Positions 26,369-40,900 of a stretch of DNA of 64,000 nucleotides are shown one piece after another. How positions within the stretch are numbered: position 1 is the first letter of the stretch; every line of letters begins with the position of its first letter. The position numbers and the translations under genes are program-made. The notes beneath the pieces are model-generated. The model did no database searches, was not told the DNA's origin, and saw only the letters and a program-made list of their open reading frames with translations. Origin of the DNA: Cruorifilaria tuberocauda (lineage: Eukaryota; Nematoda; Chromadorea; Rhabditida; Onchocercidae); contig JABVXU010000099.1 of NCBI GenBank assembly GCA_013365365.1, positions 62,001-126,000 on the forward strand, read 5' to 3'.

Positions 26369-29021
26369 TCACACAAATGCTATTCCTTCATATTTGAACT
26401 TGCCAAAAAGCGGCACTTCTTCGAGCAAAATATGACCCATTTCAAAATTGAATACTGTTACATAACTGGCTACTGGGAATCCATCTTTTTCCTCTGATTT
26501 TAATGCCACAATTACTCGATCATTAGTACCAGGAACAAATTGGAAAGCTGAGAAGCCTCGTGCACTGTTCAACGGTCCAATCCGTTGATAATTTATGTTG
26601 GAAAAATCCTCCGAAGCAATAAGCAAGTAATTAGTGCCTGAAACAAGAAATACGAACAAGAAATACGATAGCCGAGCACTAGAATCCAGAATACTTTTAA
26701 CTCTTTTTCAAAGATTAATTAAAGGGGAAGTCAAACTCAAAACCTCCCTGAATATATTTAAAACACATTCTTATACCCTAATCGCAAAGTGTCCAATTAC
26801 CTACAACACGCAATGCTGCAAGCGCTCGAATCACCTTTATATACTTATTCCTTTATTGTTACCTTTATCACAAACGGCTAAAAATTATTTGCATGAACGT
26901 GAAATTTATAAACTTAGGTCCCAATATCAAAAATTCAAAGACCATAACGATGGCGCTTCGAATCATGGGATTCGATATATTTAAGTTTATAAAAACTAAT
27001 TATTTGCTAACCTTTTTCTTCATCCTCTGCTTCGGTGTATGCTAATTTACTAGCTCTTCTAGGCAAAAAGAACCATTTCCTATAGATTTCTGACCACTGA
27101 ACTGATTCGTGTATCATATAACCTGGCCATTCAATCCCAACTGCTGAACGCAATTTTTTGTATTCATTAGCCCAATTGATATGTTTAACGGTACCCTCAG
27201 GAGTTACAAGCTGAAAACATCGTATATAAATTCTTTTTTTAAAAAATGACTGGAATATTTGTATGTTAAACCGAAAAAGAATAAAGATCCACATTGCTTT
27301 AAAGTACTTTATTTTTATTTGCAGTCATACAGTTAATGCATAATTAGCGGATTCGAAGCAAATTGGGCAAATATAATGAAGTTATCGCAGAATAAAATTA
27401 AAAAATCGATTATCCCAACTATCGACTATTTTTCTTTTTTCTATCGCTGGCTATGTAATGCGTCTTTATCATGACATGATGTAAACAATGTTTTTAACTA
27501 ACTATAACAGAAGAATGACAGTTCTAAAGAAAGGAAAAACCGTCAATTATCTCAATAATTTCTAGAATAATAAATAGAATTCCCCGTGAAGTGAGTAAAT
27601 CGGAGAACATAATGAATGATTTACAATAATTAACTGTAGATTATAATATTTATGCATTTTTTCATGGATTATGAGGATGTACCTTGACCCACATTGGGTT
27701 TTCATTAACAAATACACCTTTTGTTGTTGTCCATTCTTTTCCAAGTCCACCAACGTAAAGATTACCATCTTTCACCGTCATCCATTCACCTTTAAAGCCT
27801 TTCGTCGTATTGCCAGCACCATCACTGAGGTAAATCTTAAATTGGTGAAATTCTTATATTCTGCTGCAGAAACATACAATTTTCAAAAATGCAATTAATA
27901 AAGTGGCAAAATCTTTACATTAAAAATCAAAATGAATAAGAAAAACCCAGGGATAAGCCACATCTTTTTCGATTCGATAAATAATTCCAGTCCGATCATC
28001 TACTGAGAGTAAGTTTCCATCGAAAATGACAAGATCCGATAATTCCATAGACCGTCCATCACCAGCAATTGTCGAATAAAGTGAGATCTATAGAAACTTA
28101 TGCATGTAGTATGTAATGGACAATTTTTAAATTCATTCAATGGCATTATTAGTAAAAGGTACCATCGCTTTCAGAATACTGTATACTCTTATAAGCAATC
28201 GTGTTCGATGAGATTTTACAAAAATAAAAATTTTCAAATTCAAAAAAAGTATCAAAAAAACTACTATCAAACATTAACCAGATTTAAATTCACTTAGAAA
28301 TTACAGAATAGGAGCCAATTTGTACCAAAGTCTTATCTACAGAAAGCAACAAACAATACTTGTTCACTGCTGTTCCATTGAAGAGATGCTTTAGTGTATT
28401 CCTTATTCACTGTGAGAAGACCAAATTCTATGAAACTTTGCCATAGATTTTCTTCCGTTGGATGCTTACTGCTCTTGTCAAGATCCGTCACAACCACTAT
28501 ACGGAACTGATGAGAACCATCAGCCAATAAAACTTCGCGCCCTATGAAAAGTCTGCATCAGAAAAGCCACAATTGAACTCGAACCTCGAACCGTTCAAGA
28601 TGGAAATAATTCGACATTAACAAAAGAGAGTAGGATATTAACAAAGCCAGAATAAAGTACTCGAAGTACTGTCACTTTCTCAGTAGAGAATACTGAAACA
28701 GAATGATGATTACAATAAAATGATTACAATCTCACAAAGCTAATAAGTAGAACGAAAACCCATGAACTAAATTATCTCGAAGATCAATAAATGATTCGTT
28801 CTTAAACGAAAAATATCGAAATTAATTACTATTCAGCACTTACCGAGTTGTGACGTATTATACGGTCGACGATGACATCCTGCTTTCTGCATATTTTTCG
28901 TTAATGCAATGAATGCTGCACATAAAATAGCTATAAGCAAAGCAGCAGCTAAGGAGGAACCGGTTGACAACCCAAAAATATGACTGTTCTGAATTTTTCT
29001 GTGTGTTTCGAGATTAGCCAT
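26369..29021 (-). CDS. apy-1: Calcium-activated nucleotidase, CANT1/apyrase family (apy-1-like), type II membrane protein
   Basis: Hydrolyses UDP, GDP and other nucleoside diphosphates in the ER/Golgi lumen using Ca2+; also found as a secreted enzyme in some parasites and blood feeders. Exons in transcript order: 29021-28844, 28541-28360, 28087-27947, 27835-27683, 27210-27012, 26637-26369; all phases agree, 373 aa (human 401). A short cytosolic N-terminus is followed by one membrane helix (about residues 23-42), so the catalytic domain faces the lumen. Family landmarks in order: [103 protein letters not shown] and KYEGIAFV at the end. A TTAATTTCAG acceptor 35 bases before the ATG suggests trans-splicing. 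The parallel to CANT1 is close, so the call is firm; whether a soluble form is made is unknown. Confidence 0.94.
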
Positions 29022-31961
29022 ATAAACGAAGGATATAGAAATAAGGATATAGAAACCTGAAATTAATTCAAGTGACATATTACGCGTAATAAGTAGTATC
29101 AAATGAAACACACATCTTTCACTATGTGTTCAATCTTTGAATGCTACGAAAAAATAACTTGTTAAAGTTGCACGAAATTTGGAAAGAAAGGGAGAATGAA
29201 CTGAAAATGTTTTACGAACGAGAATATTTTTGATTCAAAGACAGATGCAAGCATAACAAGAGAGGGAATATCTCTTGGTAAGCTGAATTTAATTCCCTTA
29301 AACAATTTCAAAATTTAAACGATCTTTTAAAAGCAGAAACTTCCCCTAATTCGTGTCTTTCTTGATAAGTTGCGACTCGACATTTTCTGCAACTTGATGT
29401 AAATCGGCTCAGGTGTCTCGAGTGCTATTTGACGAATTGTTCGGACTAATGTTTTGACAAAACCTGGGAACGGTTACCGGCGTGATCTACGAGAAGGTAG
29501 TTTTATCCATCCCGTAATTGACCTCTCATCTAATCACTCTTTGCCTTATAATAATCAAGTCTTTTTTACTTATCCCGATAGAACCACAATAAGTTCTTGT
29601 GGAAGGTGAATCACAGATTACGATGAATTGGATATTTTATTCACTGAGACATTTCATCTTTGTGATTGACTACAGGTAAGATGGTAGATGGTAGCAGAGA
29701 GTTTACTTCCTAACACCTCCTCTCTTTTCTGGTGAATTGGAATTGTTGATGTATAAGTCTTGCAAAACGATAAAAAGGATTGATAAGGTCTCTCAGAGCC
29801 GTACCTCAATCATCCAGGATCGTCTAGGTTCACATAAGTCATGGATTGTTGTGGATGAGTACACTGAGAAGAATGGATTGTTATAGTAATGATTTGACAG
29901 TGTAAGAGCAAAAAATACCATTAATAAAGCAAGAAAAACAGTGCTGATAACAATTATTGATATCGGACTGTCGAGCACTTCATCATCAAAAAACTGACTG
30001 CAAAGGAATCATTTCTGATTTTCAAGCTTAAAAAGGTCTCTCCTGAGAATCAGTGCTATCGACGTTAGTCGATACAATCTACAGTTTACTGGAAGATGTT
30101 TCACAAATATAAATAGATCTCAAAAGATTGCAACTATTTTGTTTATTGCAGCAAATAATCAAAGCCTGAATTCACTCAACTATTCAGTTGGTTAAGACAT
30201 TACGGGAACAAATCTATATACCATAGAATTTCTCGAGAAAAACTTCATTCCCCAAGAATTTTTTCATCCTCACGCAAAAAAGTTAATAATTATCATCAGA
30301 CACACCGCTATCAGTTCAATCGATTCAGGCAAAATCACGCGCCACTATAATTAAAAGTAAAAATGTGGGAGTTTAAACAAATGGCAAAACGCCATACTTT
30401 GTTCATTGAATTTCTTACATACAACTCCATATATATTTCAGGAATATCTCCGAAATCTCATCATTATCTTGATCGATCATTATGAATCTTACACGAACAT
30501 TTTGTGGGAGGAGAAATAAAGGATCAGTTTCCTTCTTATCAGTTTTGAACTATCATTTAAATGAGAAATTCAGTTGAAACAACTGTACTCCCTTCTCCGT
30601 GCCAATGTGAACTTATAAATTGATAGATCTAACAAATATGAATGAGTGACTGCACAGCAGACCCTTTAACACGAGAAATCGCGGAATACTTTCGAGACGT
30701 ATATTGCATAGCATGAATCAAATAGAAATCTACTGAAACATATAAAAGATGTTCTTATTCTCAAATCGATTATAAATTTTTCCTTACTTGGATATCATTC
30801 AATTTCTCTCGCACAGAGTTTGCTATCGAAGCATTTGGAAATAGTGAGGACGAGAGAATCGGAGTAAGTTGAATGTGGTTCCATTCAAGGATTCACGTTG
30901 CACGTGAAGAAAGACTGATTAACGTGATGGCAATAACAAGAAGTGTAGCTGAACTCATGAATATTTGAAGTTATGCATAGAGAAATGATTGTTGAATATT
31001 GGAATACTGTTCTGGAACGTCTTTACACTAGAAAACAGAAGTGACAATCGAAAATAGTGGAAAGTAAAAGAGCACTGAGCTTTAATTAATGGATCTCTTC
31101 ATGGCAACATCAACTTAGATGGTAACGAAAATGTGAAATCAAGAAGACAAAAAAAGCAAAGAGTGCAAAAAAGATGAGAAGCAACGATAGCATAAGTAAA
31201 AGATTTTTTGTAGCGCTTCATTCCTTGTAATCGTAGTTTCTTCAATTTGTTATTCCTTTCAATCTTGAGGAAATCTATTCCAAAAGTCGTATGACTTTGG
31301 ACCCAGCTAAATAGAATAAACAACACTATAACGTGTAGAATCTTTCATTTTAGAATAAATAAACTTAAAATAGTTTAATAAGATATTTACTTTTGTCTCA
31401 ACAATAAAACAACAATATTTAAGAAAATGGCAAAAATTTTATGAAAAAAAAATGAAAAAAAAACAAAAAAAAGTAGAACAATCACAGTCTCAAAACAGCT
31501 AAAAGATTAAAATATAAACAGACAAGAATAATCCTACCCATAGTACAGTATGTGTCTTCTCCAAAACTTGAAAAAAATATTTTCCACCACAGAAGAAAGG
31601 CTGAAAAGGACGATATATAATATACAAATTTTTATAAAAGATATATCACCAATATTAACGCCTTTCCAGTGGTTCGGTACTACCTGAAAAATAAGATGCA
31701 TAAAATTTCGTAAAATCTTTCGAATTACATATATAAAAATTTATAACGACTTTCTGTGGAACATGCTATGTTCTTCATTGTGAGCACACACATAGACTTT
31801 GTTGCCCGAAAAGAAAATATCGATATATAATGAAATGCAGATTGTACACATTATTTTGAACTGATTCGTACTTTCAAAAACGGTGTCACTGATCTAAATT
31901 ATGAAAACCTCAGGTTAATTTATAAAGCTAATATTATCTTCATTTTATAAAAAAGATAAAT
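29022..31961. other. Intergenic region between TANGO1 3' end and apyrase 5' end
   Basis: Contains the orphan membrane exon described separately, poly-A-rich stretches near 31430-31480 and no other exon I can support. A plus-strand stretch at 30821-30866 is bounded by splice-like signals but is too short to call. Confidence 0.45.
29805..29997 (-). CDS. Orphan exon encoding a single membrane helix (partial, gene not assembled)
   Basis: On the minus strand a TTTGCAG acceptor (ending 29998) and a GAG|GTACGG donor (29804) bound 193 bases with one open frame. It encodes an acidic start (FFDDEVLD), a strongly hydrophobic stretch (SPISIIVISTVFLALLMVFF) and a short Cys/Arg-containing tail (HDLCEPRRSWMIE). 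Incoming phase is 2 and outgoing phase 0. This does not fit exon 2 of the apyrase (needs phase 1), so it is not a simple alternative first exon of that gene unless another exon lies between. It could belong to a small separate gene. Partner exons were not found. Confidence 0.35.
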
Positions 31962-34900
31962 TCAAAAAAACGAACTTTTTGGCCGTGGCATTGGTTTTTT
32001 GATCATTGGGCCAGGAGGTGGGACACCCGAAAGAAGTGCCATTTCTGGAGGAGGAGAACGGCCGTCATTTGAACCACCGGATGAATAATACAAGGTACCA
32101 CTTTTGCTATTTTGCTTATTAAGGATTGCGTCGGGATAAAAATCTGCAGAAGGTCCTGGATATCCAGGCATATCCAAGATTGAGAAATAATCCACATGGA
32201 AAGGATGGCGACCATGTGAACGTGAACGCATTCTCCTGCCTTCCTAAAATAATATAAGGAAAAAAAAACATTTTCAAAAAAGAAAACAAATAAATCAACA
32301 GTTAGTAGAAACTATATATTTTATTAGAAATTTTGATGTAAAGCTTTTGCTCTTCTCAACCGATAAGAGCTACATTATTTGGACATTGAATCTTTTCTGC
32401 ATGATATTATAAATCTCTTTCAAGAAAAAATATATGCATTTATCGATGAGCAACGCTCTATGGCATTTCCATAAATCTGATGAATGAACCAACTTTTTTA
32501 TGATGTGGTTGTATACTGTCTACATTTACGCCATTATTATGCTCTCGCTCCCTAATATTCCGTCGTTGTTTCGATGCTCTGTTGTGGCTGATATCATCAT
32601 TTTCCGGTGTAACATCATTTAACAAAGGATCTACCTTTTTTAATAGCAACGATTCTCCACGAGATGAAAAAATCTGTAAAAAAGACATTGTGTTTGTAAG
32701 CTGAACCTCTTACGAGCTGTATTTTAAACTACTTAGGAGCCGAAAAAAAAACTACTTCTAGAAAAGCCTATCTAAATGGCAGATTAAATTGAAAGGATTA
32801 GAAGACGGAAGGAAATATACACGGAACGCGACAAGATGGTTCTGAGTCAAATTTTTGATCTCCTTCCTTCTTTCCTCTTTTTAATCTATTTTCTTTTTTA
32901 TTGCATATTGTTAAAAAAAATTCATTCTCAAATAAAATACCTTTCATCAATTGCTGTTTATCATTCCCAAAATTTTAATAATCAAAAAGCTTTTATTCAT
33001 CCAAAATTTTACATATAGGCAAACCTCGGATGGCTCGTCATCCCATAAGGGTCGTATATGAGATAATAACGATGGTGCAACTGGACCACTGTTGACTGAT
33101 ACACCAAAATCACGATCTGATGACGATGATGCCGAGATATTCAATACATTAGCATTATCAAGTAGATTTGATGATGGATTCGACAGATGAACTTGCTCCA
33201 ATGACTGTAATTTCATTCCTCAGATTCCAAAACTGACAAATAAATGAAACTGCAACAATAAAAAAGTACATGCAAAATTAGTAATACTGTCTGTAAATAA
33301 AAACGAATAAAACGATCGAAAATTGCAGAAAACCTGTTGCAAAGCTGTTACTGTCTGTTTATACTGACGTATTTCATGAAAATTACGCGTCTCCAACTTG
33401 GCATACTCTGCTTTCAAACGTTTCAATTCTTGCTCAGCTTCCTACAAAATAAAAGTTATAAACTACCAATATATAACTATACGAAATCTAACTTTTGAAC
33501 TAAAGAATATATTCGACTTTTCTAAATACTTCATCTCTAAATTAATTATTTTACTTCTTTATTTTATAGACTATAAATTTGTATTATTTCTGCCAAAAGA
33601 ATCTCAATCTTTAAGGGACATAATATAAAAAAGGATATGAGTGACCAGCCATTAGCTTCAACAATCATGAAAATAAAAATATGCATCTAACTGGAAATAA
33701 CTTCTTCCTTAACATTGGATAAGCATCTCAAAACAGTGAAACAAAAAACACATCAATAACTCGAAGTTTTACAAAGTAAAACTACTTAAATTACCAATAA
33801 TTTGAACTGCACAGCTTTTTTCTGATCTTCCAATCGTCTTACTTCCTCTTGACATTTCATTATCTCATTACGCATCTTTTCTGTTAGTTCTTCCGCACTT
33901 CGTAATTTTGTTTCCTTTAATTGAATAGAACGATTGAAATAACAGTTTACATATGTATTATTATAGTTAGCATTTTAGCTCGCTTTTCTAAAAAATTTAC
34001 TCGGTCTTCGACCATTCCTAAAATTCTTTTGAATTGATTTTGCGCTTCAATTCTTTCTGCTTCCTTTGCGTCCATTTCTTTTAATCGTTTTGCAGCTTCA
34101 GTTTCGGCGAATTCAACTTTACTTATCAAATGATCGCGCTCATTTAACTGCTTTTGTATAGTCAACCTAAATAATGATTACATGAAATGCAGAGACAATT
34201 AAATTTCAAAGACGATTTAGATCAGTAAATGAACTCATCCAGCAAAACACTTCACCAATTAAGCCACCGTGGTAATGCTAAAAATTGAAAAGATACATGA
34301 ACATTCCATATCTATGAATCAAATATGACCAATAAGCCATTATGCGGATCATATTTTCCCATAAGTTACAAAATTAAAACAATGAAAAGTTCAACAAAAT
34401 CTTACATTGGCTACTGTCAACGATAGCATATAAAGATGAAAATATTGGGATGTCGTTCTTCCCAGGAAGCAAGGTAAAAATAGTCATTTACAACAAAAAA
34501 AAAATATTAATCCTATAATTAAAAGATTGCAGAAGGAGAAAAAACAAGGTCAGCTGTCATTCGAAATCTTCACAGTGGAATGCTTACTCTTATCAGTCAA
34601 AATTATAGTTTTTGAACATACTTTGCTTGATCCAAATCAGCCTCAACAGTCTTTAGCTGCACTCTGAGTTTCGCAATTTCCATAATTTCAGCAGGTGAAA
34701 ACCGTGTAACCACTATATGATCTTTTTTCGGCCTTTCTAGTGTTTCTGCTGTTGATGGATTGTCTGCATCAAATTCATCAAAATCTGACCAACCGCTTTC
34801 ACCTGAACATTTAATATATAAACATAGAATAAAAATAGCAAGTTCTCTGAATTTCCTATATGCTAATGTTATTTTTTTTATCTTCTGTTATACTTTTCAT

Positions 34901-37900
34901 ATTATATTAGTATGTCTAAACTTTTATTGGATCTATACACTTCTCAGTTAAGATAAAAAGTCCACCAACTTCTAATGTTACATAGTCCATATATAGAGCT
35001 AACTATTCATAATACAACCAAATAACAATAAAATATGCGCAATGACGATAAATGAACGACAGAAATGACAGAAAATGATAACGATAAATGAATAAATCTG
35101 AAACAGCAGTATCGGAGTAGAAATTTTCAATAATTCGAAATGTTATTGTTCGACCAGTTCTTTGATAATGATATTATGACCCAATTAAAATTAATATGAA
35201 ATAAAAAAATCTAACCATTTGTATCTTCCCGTACTTGCTCACTGCGTTCGGCTTCAGCAGCTAGTGATCTATTATTATGAACAGTAACATTACCCAAATC
35301 ACGTATTTCACTTATAATCTCCGACAACTGAATAATCTCATTTTGGAGTTCTTCCACACGTTGGTGTAATATTTTGTTTTCTGACAGAGATGTCTGTAAA
35401 AGTATACCCAAAAATTTTTTTTCGAAAGTTTAATTTTCTGCAGTATTGGTATTAAGAAAAGAATCAGTTCAACTGATAGAAGCAATAAACAACTTTACCA
35501 TATAATCGCTTGGATCGACTTGAATTTAAACATATAATATCAAAAAAATTTATTACAATAAAAACAATGAACAAATCTTACTTTCAACTGATCTTTCAAA
35601 TTTTTGATTTCGAGTGAATGTGAATGTGCTTCGGATTCAAGCCGTATTATTTGTGAGCTTTTTTCGGCAACTTCACTAACCAAACGTTCATTATCTTCAT
35701 GCAACGTTTCTACAGTGGCATGTATTTCAGATGATTGTTTCGTTAGCAACTAAAAATATATTTCTAAAATGTACTGATGCATGAGCGAAAAACAGAATTG
35801 TTTTGGATTTGCTTTCTATGTTGACTCGGTTAAGCAACATTCGCAAATGATAAAAGAAAGATCCATTTCAACTTTCAAATATTATAATCCATGAGATATG
35901 GCAAGCATTATTTACAATATAATCGATTAATAACCAGAAAAAAAAAAAGGAAACCTCATTTTTCTCCCTAAGATTTTTATTCTGTTCTGTTAAATTCATG
36001 CATTTCGAACATTCCTTTTCAATCATCCGGCTCATCTCATCCATTTCTGCTTTTAAATTATCATTTTCTTCTTCAAGTATATGGCATCTATAAAGAGAGT
36101 TACTGATAATGCCCGTTTCCAACGATCAAATTCTAAACAACGATAAGAGTATTTTTCAAAATGCAAAAGCAAAAAAAAGAAGCGTACTTGGCTTTCAATT
36201 GACTCATTTCCGAACATAAATTTCTTAATTTCTCGTCCATTTCGGTATTCCGTGTATTTTTTTCTTTCTCTAGTTTAGTATGTAACAACTGGAACAATGT
36301 CCAAATAAAAAAATCCAACTTGATACTTTGGTAAACGAATAACTTAATGATTCTCTAACTTCATAGTCTACACAACAACAATTATAAAGTAAAAATTACA
36401 ATTTCATAGGTTCTCAAATTCACTAGCACATCACACTGTGAAAAAAAATATGCATATCAATTTACCTTTATTTGAACTTCACGTTCTCTAATAGTCGTCA
36501 ATGCATTGTGTAATACTCTTCGATCAAAATTATCTCTGTCAGAAGTATCCACAAAAATTAGCATTCGTAGTAAATGAATAAACAAACAAATAGGAAAGAG
36601 AAATGTTATCAAAACTCCTGCAAAAAAACAGCAAACGTTATATTTCATAAAGTAAAAAGAAAACCGGAAAAAAAATTGAGGAACAAATGATTGATATGAT
36701 AAAAATGCTTGCAATACTTCAAAACTACGAACGATCGTGAATAATACAATTCTATAAGAAAAATTGAATGTAAAAAAGATCAAAACACTCAATTTTTGCA
36801 ATCAAATTTATAAAATAAAATCATTATCAATGAATAAGGATTAAAAATACAGAACAGAGAGCCAACCTCCTAAACAAAGTCACGACTATAACATTGAACT
36901 TCAGTTTGGTCCATCAATAGCTCCAAGTTAACCAAATGAAATATATTATCTAAGTTATCACCTAGACTCAACTTCACAAACAATACCTGCATCGTCAATG
37001 TTATTTATTGATGGTGGCAGCATGTAGCGCACAATACCAATTAATTTGCTAAGCCATCTTTTAGTCACAAACAAATATTCTGTTTCCGATTTCAAATCAG
37101 CTCCAGGAGTGTTATAAGTATTATCACAATCGCCTTTAACGCAGTTGTTCTGTAAAAAGAGGAAAAAGTACAATAAAGGTTTCGAACAACATTTAAACAA
37201 ATAATTACAACTTTAACTTCAAGATTGCACTATCTCATTCTTCATGAGAATAGAATTAATAAAATAGACATAATCCGCTGTTCAGCTGTTCACGCTGCCA
37301 ATCAATAATGAATGTTCAACAGTGCAACTTATATTTTCTTTAAGATCTTGTACTGACTTTTCTTTCTCTAATGAACGTATTCCTTTCAATGAAGAATATA
37401 TCTACTGCATTTCAGATTATTAAGCAATCAGTCTATGATCTTATAAAATTTCATCATTAATTTGCTACTTAATCTTTAAATACTAGTAAATTAGCATACC
37501 GATCCATCTTCTGCAATATCTGTTTTCACTTCTTTCTCTGTTTCTACAGATCCACCGGCATTTTTCCGCTGTGTTTCCATTTCCACTCCACTATATCTTT
37601 GGGCTTCCTCAAATAAAATGAGCAGAAAAGTCAGCAGAAAATCATGCATTAAAATTGCACAGTAAAACATCTTTACGAATATAGATTTTCTTTCGACATC
37701 ACATTTGTTATATTTATTGCCGGTAATTACAGTACAATAATTCCAATATATTTTCTGTCGGTAAGAATGCCTTCTTGATCTAATCTTTTTCCATAATATT
37801 TCCTTTTATTCAAAGCATAGAAATCTATTAAAATTATTAGTGAGTATTTTGTAATAAAACTTTCTGTAACTTCAGAGTATAAAAGGTCCGAAAATAAAGC

Positions 37901-40900
37901 TCTTAAACCAAATTGACATACCTGTTCATCATGTGGGATACTTTTAATTGTTGATGGATTTACGACATAGGAATGTACCGAATCTTTCGGTAGTATAGAA
38001 GAGAGAGATGGAAATGGTGTTGGTTCAAGAGAATAGCTAACTGTCGTTGGTTCCACGCCTTTTCCTTCTGATTGATGCTTCATTTTCACTACCGAATCGA
38101 TTCCCGATAGTATTATATCTGGATCAAACTGTGGAGCAATTAAGGTGGCTGTTTTTGGCTCAGTATCAGAAGATGACAGAGGTAAAACGTCGTGACCTGC
38201 GAAGATCGATGAAGTATCACTTGGGTATGTTTCGGATTCAGTAATATAATGTTTTGTCGGAGATGTTGGTACTGATGATACATAAGTGGAGTCTGAATAC
38301 GCGCTGTTTACTGGTACTGGTGGTGTCACATCCGATGTCACTGCTACCGAAAGAGGAGAAGTTGTTGGAGGACCACCAGTTTGAGAAGAGGTATCAGATG
38401 AGGGTACAGATGACGAAAGAGACAAAGTGATTTGTGATATATTAGCCGGTGTAGGAGGAAGATTGGATTCGAGAACTCCAGCTGATGAAGAAGTAGTCAT
38501 AACCTGCTGGGGAGATAATTCGATATTAACTTGCTGCACAGACATTTGTGCATTCACAATATTTGCAACCGGTAGTGTTTTTTCCTGCGATGAATCGATT
38601 TGAGATAAACTGCCTTCTGCTGCAAAGCTGATATCATTTGTAATAGATGGGGGTAAATCTTCCGATGTAGCTGACATTTCTTTCACAGCTGATGAAAATC
38701 CAGACATCACTGCTTCAGGAACATTAGAGATGACTTTTGATTCTGCGTTTGGCACCGACATAGAAGCAGGTCCATGCACTAAATTTTGCTGTGCGGGAAT
38801 TTCTGGCATGACCTTGAATTCAAATTCAAAAAGCATTAAGGCATTAAGACAACAACATAGAAATAATCTGTGCTAAATCCACTCATTACATGATAAATAG
38901 AATTTACTAACATTACACAAATTCAACTATTCATAAGCAAAAAAATCATGTAGATCCTGAACCTCCTGCTGGTGGACTGAAGTGATCGTCTCAGAAAATA
39001 CCTTCTGCGGTTCATTCGTTGGAACATTTATTGTCAGAAGTGGTGAAACTGTCTAGAACATGTGTTTCATCAGCAAACAATCAGTAATAACTAAATATCT
39101 TACATCTTTCTTCAGGGTACTGATCATACTGTCACAATTGCGAAAGCTTCAATAAATTACGTGAAACTGTTAAACAAATAAGTAACTATAGTGAACAAAT
39201 ATGAGGATGCATCATCACAGTAAGTCCAATTTAGAGGCTTATGTAAGACCGTCTGAGATATATTATCTTCTCATAATATCCTTCCTCTAAATTATTTCAT
39301 AAAAATAATGCAATGCATTTATCACAAACAGTATTGAGAGGTATAAAAGACAATGATAAGTTCTGACGCTCTATAGGCTGATTTTAATACCCAAAGTTCA
39401 TGGTTTTTTTGTTAATCGATATTATGAAATACATAGAACAATCAAACAATAGAAAAAAATGAACCGCTGCTTCAGAAGAAAGGATAATAGGTTGCTGTGT
39501 ATGTTGCGCAATTCGAATATGTTCCTGCGAACCTGCATGCACACCACGATCGTGATAATGTTTGTGATCATGAGAAAGTTCATGATCAAAAGAATGCTTA
39601 TGTCCATAATCGTGTGAATGTCCATGCCCTTGATGAATTCGAGGATATCAATAATGTCAATGAAAGTTTGATCAAAAAGAAAAGTACCAGTTCACCCAGC
39701 CATGATGTCTTTAAGTACTTACATACCAATTAAAAATGTAGATTAGGCTAGAATATATCATTCAGATTTCTAAAAATTTAATTTTTAAAAGCATTGAATT
39801 ACAATGAAATTAATAGAATCCAAATACACTATGTCTTCCAATCCAGCATCAAACTCAAACCACTGAATCCAAAAAGAAAACCTTCAGCGTCAGGAAAATA
39901 ACCCAATGCAGCGTAGTCGATTTGTTCTGCCGATGACTGCCTTTCGACAGAAAGACGCTTGGCATTAACTTCATAGTCTTTAATTAATTCCGGTAACGCT
40001 GCTTTGATACCTGAAAATCTTTTTTCCAGTAAGAACAGCACCAGCAAGGCAATATTCCAGATCAGACTTGTGTAGGAACCAAGATCCGGAGCTCTTCTAA
40101 CAAGAGTAAATGAATATAAACTCAAATGATGCAAGAGGTGCAAAAATTATCGTTACCAACTAGTCTGCGCGAAGGATGATCACGAGGATCTCGGCTGATC
40201 ATAAACATCGTTTTATTGGATAAAACCGCATTTTTCAGGAATTCCACGTAGTCATCAAGATTAATATGCATTGAGAAAAAATTTCCCTTCTTCAACGGCT
40301 CACGGACGAGCTGCAAAGAGAAATATGCAGAAACCACAGCAGCAACTGAATTAGACAGTGATATATCTATCAGAAACTTAGAGGCTTATTCGGAGCACTA
40401 AGTGCGGTTACAATAATCAAAGGCAAAATGGTTGATTTACTAATATTGCAACGTTTTTTAAAAAACTAGAAGGAATGCTATTTTCTAATGATTGGAATTG
40501 CGATAAAAGTACAGTCCATTAACTAAAAAATAAACAAACACTTACTGCGCCTTCCATTAAATCCGTCCGATCACTGAATTTAATTGCATAAACACTGACA
40601 ATATCGTTCTCATTAGGGGAGAGGAATGATTCGTGGTTAGCTGATGATGAGCGGTGAAATTTCCCTTCGAACAGCTTCTCTAAATTTTAAAATTAAGAAA
40701 GAAACTGAGAAACGTAAAAAAATAAAAATACAAGAAAAAATATTCAATAATTGTCAGTGCAATGCTGGCAAAACCAATAATAACTTGATAGAGAAGCGAA
40801 TCACGCTAATGTCCTCTCAGCAACTATCAACATGAAAAGAATAAAATGGAAGTTATTCCTTTGACGACTGGAAGTTTGTTATAACGCATTAATAATATAT

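Noticed and set aside
26950..26985. TTCGAATC-type words resembling a tRNA T-arm
   Set aside because: No acceptor or anticodon stem pairs around it. No tRNA or 5S gene was found anywhere by eye.
28290..28359. Extra exon in the apyrase after a CTGTAG acceptor
   Set aside because: It would need a 23-base intron; joining 28360 directly to 28087 gives phase agreement and the family length.
30821..30866. Plus-strand mini-exon between a CACAG acceptor and GTAAGT donor
   Set aside because: Only about 45 bases, no partner exons and no conserved word; chance match is likely.
39829..40143. Minus-strand 104-residue open frame with an apparent membrane helix
   Set aside because: Only 39861-40010 is exon; the hydrophobic upper part is intron of the TANGO1-like gene. 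Joining 40157 to 40010 keeps frame and gives a better protein.
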